DNA of 19,704 bases from Oscillospiraceae bacterium (GTDB lineage Bacteria > Bacillota > Clostridia > Oscillospirales > Ruminococcaceae). A program made the position numbers and the translations under genes. Below are positions 13,980 through 19,704 of the stretch, piece after piece. The stretch covers positions 1 to 19,704 of the forward strand of contig JAHHTP010000026.1 of NCBI GenBank assembly GCA_020024615.1, written 5' to 3'. The first letter of the stretch is position 1. The number at the start of each line of letters is the position of its first letter. The notes below the pieces were generated by a model. That model ran no database searches, was not told where the DNA came from, and worked only from the letters and a program-made list of their open reading frames with translations.

Positions 13980-16900
13980 ATGAAAAAAACACATAATTGT
14001 CTTTTTATTGCAGATCAGGCTCCGATCTACCTGCAAATCATGCAGGCAATGATGCGCAGCAAAAATTGCGACATCACCATTGCCAGCTGGAATGAAGTAA
14101 TGAGTAAAGGTCTGTTTTCTCCGAAAAAATTTGACCTCACCATCATCTTCAATGCTAAAACCGCTCCAATCAGAGCAGCTGAATTAACCGAACAATATTT
14201 GTCAGAGAGTGGAAAGCTGATTACGCTTGGTGCGCCTGTATTCGCAGAGGAAACCTATGCATTTGCACCGCTGGGCGGCTCCAATCAGGTGAACCGTACC
14301 TACAGTCAGCTGCTTCAGGCACTGGATCACGGATTTTTTTGTTCAAACGAGCTGATTTCTTTTGAAGATGAAAATATCTTAAAACAATTCAAAAAAGACA
14401 CTACTAATCCTGATAGCAAGGCTTATGACGGTAATGTCATTCTTTCGCTGGAGGGAGGTTCAGAATCAGGTAAAAAATGCCTGAAATGGTACAGTCCGGA
14501 TTTTTATATCAACGAGCATTTTGAAATTCCAATCACCATGCCACAGCAATGTGATGCATTAACCCTATCTGCAAAAGCGAAAGATACCACCCGGACTATC
14601 ATGCTGACGCTGGTGCAGAACGATGGATTAATCTTTCGCACTACCTTCCTGCCTCAGCAGAATTGGAACAGACACCTTTTCTTTGCAAAGGATTTCCGAT
14701 TTGCAGGAATGCTTCCTGGCACACCGCATCCAACCAATACACCAAAGCTTGAATTTTCCAAAGTATGCACCATCCGATTCGGACATGCGGTTTCCCACGC
14801 CTATTCCTCTGCCGGAGAACAGTGGTTCTGCATTGAAAATGTTTCGGCTGCCCGTATTCCATTTGCAGATCATCCAAACACCGTTATTCCAGGACTGTAT
14901 CCGGAATATAAATATTATCCAGTGACCAATGCCGTAAAATTGGAAAGTGCCAAAGGCCAAAGCATTTTAGACAGCCGGGAAAAATATATTCTGCCAAAGC
15001 AACTTGCCTCCATTTCGATGCTCTCTCAAAGTTCTGGATTAGATAAAGACAGGCGTTTTCGCTTTATTCCACTGATTGAGGCTTATGATTCCAAAAATTT
15101 GCACTGCGGATATGCTGCCTATATGCTTCAATTCCACAACCGCATCAATACGGATACCGAACAGTATTCTTTCGCAAAAGATTTTACCCGGTACAACGGC
15201 AGTATGCTTGCAGCGTTCATGCCGAATGACAATTCCTTCTATTGTCAAAACGGTTGCAAAGCGGTCTGCAATACGGCTTTTTATATGCTGAGAAGTATTC
15301 ATCTGTTGGAAGCAGGAAGCAATGAATACGCCTACTTCTCGGACAAACCGCAGGGTAAGGCTGGTGCCATGATCGCCGTATCCAAAAAACATTCATCTGA
15401 AGATTTAAAAGACATTTGCGTTACGGTATCCGGCTGTGGCATCGAATGCAGTGCACAACTTTCTGATCTGCCGATTGTTTCCTATTATGCCAAAGGGGAT
15501 TTTTCCCTCTATCGTTTTGAATTTAACTTCACTGCCTGCGACGGCAAACTAACCACCATTCTGACAGATAAAGGCAAAGAATATGACCGCATCGAATGCG
15601 AAGTTATGCTCTATACAGAAAAAGCAGAAAAAGACCGCAGATTTGCCAAGCTTGCAACAGATGGCAGCGCAGAAATTGAAATTGATGGTAAAATCACTCG
15701 TTTCTACGGTGTCAACTATATGCCATCGGGCTGTATTGGCAATGAGGATGGACAATATCACGAATTCTATTTTTCAAAAACTGCTTATGATCCAGAAATC
15801 ATCCGCACCGATCTGGAACGGATTGCTGACATTGGTATGAACGCAGTTTCGGTATTCCTTTATCATCGTGACTGCTTGAATAATCAAAATCTGCTGCACT
15901 TTATCGCACTCTGTCGTCGATATGGCATCTATATTGATCTGGGACTACGCCCACATGCCACCCCATTCGACTATAATCAACATGAGGTGCTTGATCTGAT
16001 TCAGACACAGCGTCTTGCGGACTGTGATCAGATTGTTGCATATGACATCAGCTGGGAACGCTACAATGGTACATACGAATCCTGCTATGGCAACCATTTC
16101 GGCAGAAAATCTTACGACCCGGCATTCCGTGAATACCTGCTCCTGCAATATGGCAGTTTTGAAAATGCTCAACAGCAGATTGGATATCCGCTGCCAAGAA
16201 ATGAAGAAGGTGAAGTTATTGGTGTTCCGGATTCCATGCTGCGCACTGATGGTGAATATCGCAATTTGGTGGCCGTTTATCGCAAATTTGTGGATGCACA
16301 TGTCCGCAGAGCGCATTATCAGGCAGCGAACGCTATCAAACAGATCGACCCGAATCACCTGTTGACTGCTCGCACCGGTGATGCCTCCACCATTCCACTG
16401 GTTGATCCAGGCATTTACGGCTACGATTATCGATGTCTGTGCCCAGGACTGGATTTCTTCTCTCCAGAAAGCTATGCCCTATCTGAAAATCCTAATATTT
16501 TAAGACAGATTCTCTACACCAACGAGTACAGCCGTTTCTGGCAGCCGAATGCTGTCATACAGTGGAAAGAATTCGGAAAATCCATCTGGTGTGGCTCTAA
16601 CTTCACAGACAATACCATTGGTAAAGAGATTCAGGCAAACTTCTACCGCAAGTTCTTCGATATGCTGCTGGCTGGACATACCGGTGGTATCTATGCATGG
16701 TGGTGGGCAGGCGGCTACCGCATTGGTGAAAACAGTGATTTTGGCATCATCAATCCGGATGGCTCTGATCGTGCTGTTACCAAGGTTATGCGTGACTATG
16801 CACCGAAATTTTTAGAAGCACCAGCCTTAAAACCAATCGAGGGCAAAGTATCTATTGATCGCAGCAAAGATTCCACCGCATTTGAAGGAAACTACCGCAG

Positions 16901-17315
16901 CGTTGAGGAAGAATTTTTCTCCGGCTGGGAAAGTGGAAAACGCATTTCCTTTACCAATGCTGGCTGCGAACAGTCAACCCTGACAATCGATCATAATCTG
17001 CCGTGGTATGCTGATGGTATGCCGGATTCTTTCTTTGAAACCATTATCGAAGATACCAATACCGTATTAATCCTAGTATATAATCCGTCCCACTGTACCT
17101 GGGAAAACAATGTCACATTGCAAATGCTTGACGAAAACCGCAGCTGCATTGCAGAACTTCCACTTACAAAACCAGTGGCATTGATTGGAGAAACCACCTT
17201 TATCGCAGATAAATCCGATTATAATCAAGCAACATACCTTACCCTTGCCTCCAACCACAAACCGTTCGGCGAAATCATCCGCAAACCGTTCGGCGAAATC
17301 ATCCGCAAACCTTAA
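13980..17315 (+). CDS. Large multidomain putative glycoside hydrolase (clan GH-A-like), family not assigned
   Basis: This is a 1111-residue protein without a signal peptide, so probably cytosolic. Residues 1-95 look like a flavodoxin/GATase-like fold of the kind found as accessory domains in glycosidases. About 150-290 is a beta-sandwich resembling a carbohydrate-binding module, and about 320-555 forms further beta-rich domains. From about 570 (GKITRFYGVNYMPSG) to 945 there is a TIM-barrel hydrolase: LERIADIGMNAVSVF, YGIYIDLGLRPHA, YDISWERYNG (E693, candidate acid/base), QWKEFGKSIW (E864, candidate nucleophile) and GGIYAWWWAGGY. The last 150 residues are beta-rich, and the protein ends in two copies of KPFGEIIR plus KP. 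The start at 13980 has GGGAG and AGGA upstream. Substrate cannot be stated; beta-galactoside, mannoside or glucoside activity are all open. A hairpin and a MATE exporter follow. Confidence 0.75.
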   Translation: MKKTHNCLFIADQAPIYLQIMQAMMRSKNCDITIASWNEVMSKGLFSPKKFDLTIIFNAKTAPIRAAELTEQYLSESGKLITLGAPVFAEETYAFAPLGGSNQVNRTYSQLLQALDHGFFCSNELISFEDENILKQFKKDTTNPDSKAYDGNVILSLEGGSESGKKCLKWYSPDFYINEHFEIPITMPQQCDALTLSAKAKDTTRTIMLTLVQNDGLIFRTTFLPQQNWNRHLFFAKDFRFAGMLPGTPHPTNTPKLEFSKVCTIRFGHAVSHAYSSAGEQWFCIENVSAARIPFADHPNTVIPGLYPEYKYYPVTNAVKLESAKGQSILDSREKYILPKQLASISMLSQSSGLDKDRRFRFIPLIEAYDSKNLHCGYAAYMLQFHNRINTDTEQYSFAKDFTRYNGSMLAAFMPNDNSFYCQNGCKAVCNTAFYMLRSIHLLEAGSNEYAYFSDKPQGKAGAMIAVSKKHSSEDLKDICVTVSGCGIECSAQLSDLPIVSYYAKGDFSLYRFEFNFTACDGKLTTILTDKGKEYDRIECEVMLYTEKAEKDRRFAKLATDGSAEIEIDGKITRFYGVNYMPSGCIGNEDGQYHEFYFSKTAYDPEIIRTDLERIADIGMNAVSVFLYHRDCLNNQNLLHFIALCRRYGIYIDLGLRPHATPFDYNQHEVLDLIQTQRLADCDQIVAYDISWERYNGTYESCYGNHFGRKSYDPAFREYLLLQYGSFENAQQQIGYPLPRNEEGEVIGVPDSMLRTDGEYRNLVAVYRKFVDAHVRRAHYQAANAIKQIDPNHLLTARTGDASTIPLVDPGIYGYDYRCLCPGLDFFSPESYALSENPNILRQILYTNEYSRFWQPNAVIQWKEFGKSIWCGSNFTDNTIGKEIQANFYRKFFDMLLAGHTGGIYAWWWAGGYRIGENSDFGIINPDGSDRAVTKVMRDYAPKFLEAPALKPIEGKVSIDRSKDSTAFEGNYRSVEEEFFSGWESGKRISFTNAGCEQSTLTIDHNLPWYADGMPDSFFETIIEDTNTVLILVYNPSHCTWENNVTLQMLDENRSCIAELPLTKPVALIGETTFIADKSDYNQATYLTLASNHKPFGEIIRKPFGEIIRKP
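17259..17306 (+). repeat. Perfect 24-bp tandem duplication at the 3' end of the glycosidase gene
   Basis: Two identical 24-bp units lie head to tail at 17259-17282 and 17283-17306, starting AAACCGTTCGGCGAAATC. A third unit begins (AAACC) before diverging to the stop. In frame, each encodes KPFGEIIR, giving the protein a repeated basic/amphipathic tail. Identity at the nucleotide level points to a recent duplication that kept the frame. Confidence 0.97.
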
Positions 17316-17322
17316 ATCAATC

Positions 17323-17376
17323 ACTGCTGAAGGCTTACCGGAACCCAACCGAGAAGCTTTCAGCAGTTTGCTTTCT
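17323..17376 (+). terminator. Long hairpin with T-rich tail between glycosidase and MATE genes (terminator or attenuator)
   Basis: A 14-bp stem (17323-17336 with 17354-17367), containing one G-U pair, encloses a 17-nt loop and is followed by TTGCTTTCT. It starts 8 bp after the glycosidase stop and ends only about 20 bp before the MATE start. No promoter is visible after it, so the exporter probably relies on partial read-through. Confidence 0.75.
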
Positions 17377-17389
17377 ACAAAGGAATTAT

Positions 17390-18775
17390 ATGAAACAATC
17401 CAAAACAACTACCGATTTTTCAACAGGCAGTATTCCAAAACTGATTATCGCGCTTGCCATTCCCAATACCATTGCACAGGTGGTTAATCTGCTTTACAAC
17501 ATCGTTGACCGTATTTTTATTGGCCATATCTCCCAAAATGCTACCCTTGCCCTGTCCGGTATCGGTTTATGCTTTCCGATTATCAGTATGATTTCTGCAT
17601 TCACCCAGCTGGCAGCTGCGGGTGGCGCGCCACTGTTCTCAATTGCACGCGGCTGCAAAGACGAAAAAGAAGCTGAAATGATTTTGGGAAACTGTACCTC
17701 TATGCTGCTGTTTTTCGGCGTTATACTATCTGTTCTGGTTATGATCTTTCAAAAGCCACTTTTGTTACTGCTCGGTGCCAGCACACAGACTCTACCCTAT
17801 GCCATGGATTATCTGACCATCTATTTATTCGGTACGATGTTTATGATGATTAGTCTGGGATTGAATAGCTTTATCAATGCGCAGGGCTTTGCCAAAATTG
17901 GACTGATGCGAACCGTCATCGGTGCTGTCACCAATCTGATTTTAGACCCAATTTTTATTTTTATGTTGGATATGGGTGTAAAGGGCGCAGCACTTGCCAC
18001 AGTCATTTCACAGATTGTATCTGCCCTCTGGACGCTTAGTTTTTTGATCGGTCAAAAGACCGAAATCAAACTGACTTTATGCGCTATGAAGCAGTTAAAA
18101 CTTGGGAGATTGGGCAAAATCTGTTCGGTCGGCATGGCAGGCTTTATCATCGCAAGCACCACCTCTATCACCCAAAGTGCCTGCAACGCTGCGTTATTGC
18201 AGCATGGCGGTGATATCTATGTCACCGTTATGACCATCGTCAACTCCATTCGAGATCTAATCACAATGCCGTTAAATGGAATCAGCCAATCCGCACAGCC
18301 GGTTATAAGCTATAACTATGGTTCTGGACAATACAACCGTGTATGCAGAGCGATTCGGTTTACCTTTATTGTATTGCTGATTTATTCCCTGCTCTCCTGG
18401 GCATGGGTTATGCTTACACCACAGTTCTTCATTAAAATTTTCAACAATGATCCACAGCTGATTGAAATTGGCACGCGAGCATTAAATATCTATTTCTTCG
18501 GATTCTGTTTTATGGGACTGCAAATGATCGGACAGGCCGTTTTTGGAGCACTTGGTAAAGCAAAACTTGGTATCTTCTTTGCGATTTTCCGTAAAATTAT
18601 TATTGTGCTGCCACTTATTTATATTCTGCCGGATATGTTCCGGCTCGGCACGGATGGTATCTTTCTAACGGAACCGATTTCCAATGTCATCAGCGGTCTG
18701 ACCTGCATTTTAACCATGTATTTTTCGATCTACCAACCTTTACGAAGACAGGCAAAAGAAGAAACAATTGAATAA
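17390..18775 (+). CDS. MATE-family multidrug/toxin exporter
   Basis: MATE proteins export cationic drugs, dyes or metabolites in exchange for sodium or protons across the cytoplasmic membrane. The 461-residue protein has the expected size and twelve hydrophobic segments in two related halves. Family features are the opening TGSIPKLIIALAIPNTIAQVVNLLYNIVD, with the IDR-type helix 1, and IGHI...ALSGIG. In the second half, NGISQSAQPVISYNYGSGQYNRV matches the repeat of the MepA/NorM-like subgroup. AAAGGA precedes the ATG. It lies 74 bp after the glycosidase stop, across a hairpin, and is followed by a strong terminator. The substrate is unknown; adjacency to the glycosidase is only suggestive of a functional link. 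Confidence 0.93.
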   Translation: MKQSKTTTDFSTGSIPKLIIALAIPNTIAQVVNLLYNIVDRIFIGHISQNATLALSGIGLCFPIISMISAFTQLAAAGGAPLFSIARGCKDEKEAEMILGNCTSMLLFFGVILSVLVMIFQKPLLLLLGASTQTLPYAMDYLTIYLFGTMFMMISLGLNSFINAQGFAKIGLMRTVIGAVTNLILDPIFIFMLDMGVKGAALATVISQIVSALWTLSFLIGQKTEIKLTLCAMKQLKLGRLGKICSVGMAGFIIASTTSITQSACNAALLQHGGDIYVTVMTIVNSIRDLITMPLNGISQSAQPVISYNYGSGQYNRVCRAIRFTFIVLLIYSLLSWAWVMLTPQFFIKIFNNDPQLIEIGTRALNIYFFGFCFMGLQMIGQAVFGALGKAKLGIFFAIFRKIIIVLPLIYILPDMFRLGTDGIFLTEPISNVISGLTCILTMYFSIYQPLRRQAKEETIE

Positions 18776-18780
18776 CACAA

Positions 18781-18815
18781 AAGGCAGGGATTTTTATTCC
18801 CTGCCTTAATTTTTA
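18781..18815 (+). terminator. Bidirectional rho-independent terminator between MATE and comF
   Basis: AAGGCAGGGA (18781-18790) pairs perfectly with TCCCTGCCTT (18798-18807) around a 7-nt loop and is followed by AATTTTT on the plus strand. Read in reverse it is followed by TTTTGTGTT, so it can also end the comF transcript, whose stop lies at 18813. Confidence 0.88.
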
Positions 18816-19571
18816 TGCTGTTGGCTTTACTTTATATCTACCAGGTTCCCATTCTTTCAGGTAATAATTAACTTTACACCTTGCTGGCTGGTGCAGAAAT
18901 GCAACACAACTAACCTCTGTCACTCCAGCTGATTTGAGCGTTTTAGCACATTGACTAAAAGTATTACCGCTTGTGGAAACATCATCCACCAGAAGAATCC
19001 TTTTTCCGATAAGCTCCTGTGATTTGGGGACATAAAACGCATCCAGTAGATTGGTCTGACGGTCCTGATAGGAAATATCATGCTGTTTTTTGGTACATTT
19101 CACTTTATACAGCAGACGCACAGCATACGGAATTTGTAACCGCCCTGCAATTCGCTTTGCGAGCAGCTTGGACTGATTATAACCGCGTTTTCGCTCATGA
19201 GAAGGATACATTGGTACCGGAATCACCAGATCAAACCGGTGCTTTGGAAGAATTGAATCCTCAAGCAAGGCTTCTTCCACACGATCAGCCATCAAGTCTG
19301 CAATTTTTCGTCCAACCGTGCGATCCCCATGGAATTTCAGTCGAAAAACTGCCTGTTTGCTCAGCTGCGTATAATGATACACAAAAAACAACCGATCACA
19401 GTTCGGGATAGGCTTTACTTCATACACGCTAGAGAGGTTTTGGCTTCTGTGCAGAAGCTCTGCACATTCCGCACAGCAATCTTCTTTTGCATCAATCAGC
19501 CTACTGCAAAAAATACAGCGATTCGGATAAAGTACTGTCAGCATCTGGTTCAGAACAGATCGAATATTCAT
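18813..19571 (-). CDS. comF: ComF family protein (phosphoribosyltransferase-like, competence-associated)
   Basis: ComF proteins are needed for efficient uptake or processing of transforming DNA in naturally competent bacteria. They have an N-terminal zinc ribbon and a phosphoribosyltransferase-like domain. The 252-residue protein shows paired cysteines CIFC (19, 22) and CAEC (33, 36), the central YHYTQLSKQAVFRLKFHGDR, VIPVPMYPSHERKRGYNQS, and the PRPP-type loop RILLVDDVSTSGNT. The open frame continues upstream to 19703, but that part runs through a terminator and a tRNA gene. The ATG at 19571, with AGGAGG 8 bp upstream, is clearly the start. It lies about 60 bp after the tRNA-Leu gene, with the tRNA terminator in between. 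Widespread in non-competent species too, so natural competence is not proven. Confidence 0.93.
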   Translation of the reverse strand: MNIRSVLNQMLTVLYPNRCIFCSRLIDAKEDCCAECAELLHRSQNLSSVYEVKPIPNCDRLFFVYHYTQLSKQAVFRLKFHGDRTVGRKIADLMADRVEEALLEDSILPKHRFDLVIPVPMYPSHERKRGYNQSKLLAKRIAGRLQIPYAVRLLYKVKCTKKQHDISYQDRQTNLLDAFYVPKSQELIGKRILLVDDVSTSGNTFSQCAKTLKSAGVTEVSCVAFLHQPARCKVNYYLKEWEPGRYKVKPTA

Positions 19572-19592
19572 TTCAAATCCTCCTGTCAACGC

Positions 19593-19630
19593 AAAATAAA
19601 AGAAGCTCCGTCCGAATCGAACGAAGCTTC
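19593..19630 (-). terminator. Rho-independent terminator of the tRNA-Leu gene
   Basis: On the minus strand GAAGCTTCGT (19630-19621) pairs with ACGGAGCTTC (19611-19602), ten pairs including one G-U, around a 9-nt loop, and is followed by TTTTATTTT. It begins 2 nt after the encoded CCA end of the tRNA. Confidence 0.88.
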
Positions 19631-19631
19631 C

Positions 19632-19704
19632 TGGTGCCGCCAGCCGGGGTCGAACCGGCACGGTATCGCTACCAATGGATTTTGAGTCCATCACGTCTGC
19701 CAAT
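19632..19704 (-). tRNA. tRNA-Leu, anticodon CAA (partial, 5' end outside window)
   Basis: The 3' part of a class II tRNA is visible on the minus strand. The anticodon stem is ATGGA/TCCAT with loop CTCAAAA, giving anticodon CAA at 19684-19682, which decodes UUG. A long variable arm (GGTAGCGATACC) follows, then the T arm GCCGG-TTCGACC-CCGGC, the acceptor strand TGGCGGC, discriminator A and an encoded CCA ending at 19632. The D-arm fragment TTGGCAGACG is typical of leucine tRNAs. The 5' acceptor strand lies beyond the window. Confidence 0.95.

Noticed and set aside
19584..19589. TTGACA on the minus strand just before comF as a -35 box
   Set aside because: The matching -10 position would fall inside the comF coding sequence and reads poorly (TATTCG), so it cannot start a full-length comF transcript.
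19572..19703. N-terminal extension of the comF reading frame
   Set aside because: The extension crosses the tRNA-Leu gene and its terminator; the ATG at 19571 has a strong ribosome site and starts just before the zinc-ribbon cysteines.

Overview
The window looks like chromosomal DNA from an anaerobic, spore-forming-type Firmicute of class Clostridia, possibly a gut Oscillospiraceae/Butyricicoccaceae relative. This rests on strong AGGAGG-type Shine-Dalgarno sites, TTGACA/TAAAAT promoters, a SpoIID-family protein, an oxygen-sensitive radical-SAM sulfatase maturase, and cytosolic glycosidases beside housekeeping genes. Composition is moderately AT-rich and even. I see no insertion sequence, phage gene, CRISPR array or integrase. 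The taxonomic call is an inference.

Layout, left to right. (1) 1-2236, minus strand: purD followed 25 bp later by a COG0523/CobW-family GTPase whose C-terminal part is cut by the window edge. The GTPase carries a tandem His/Cys-rich array (HEHDEHCTCGCHDH-like units). A clear promoter lies upstream of purD. (2) 2287-3189, plus strand: an MscS-type mechanosensitive channel with its own extended -10 promoter. (3) 3238-9250, minus strand: one promoter, then a GH38-like protein with altered catalytic motifs, a small three-helix membrane protein (8-bp overlap), a TrmK-Nif3 fusion and uvrC. (4) 9342-9989, minus: mntP, a single-gene unit with its own terminator. (5) 10012-13887, minus: a tightly coupled operon cinA (pncC-type) - spoIID-like - anaerobic sulfatase-maturating enzyme - galM, from a good promoter to a good terminator. 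(6) 13907-18815, plus: a 1111-residue multidomain clan GH-A-like glycosidase ending in a 24-bp tandem duplication, a hairpin, a MATE exporter and a bidirectional terminator. (7) 18813-19704, minus: comF just downstream of the 3' part of tRNA-Leu(CAA) and its terminator.

Themes. Carbohydrate handling is represented by the two cytosolic glycosidase-like proteins, aldose 1-epimerase and the sulfatase maturase, which fits a glycan-using anaerobe. Metal homeostasis appears twice (the COG0523 metallochaperone-like GTPase and MntP). The rest is nucleic-acid maintenance (UvrC, TrmK, ComF, PncC) and envelope functions (MscS, SpoIID-like, MATE).

The least ordinary parts are the His/Cys array, the TrmK-Nif3 fusion, the GH38-like protein that has lost expected catalytic residues, the large unclassified glycosidase with a repeated tail, and the sulfatase maturase translationally coupled to a SpoIID-family enzyme without a sulfatase nearby. 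I did not find a clear-cut new defence or mobile system. No gap of more than about 300 bases lacks a gene.
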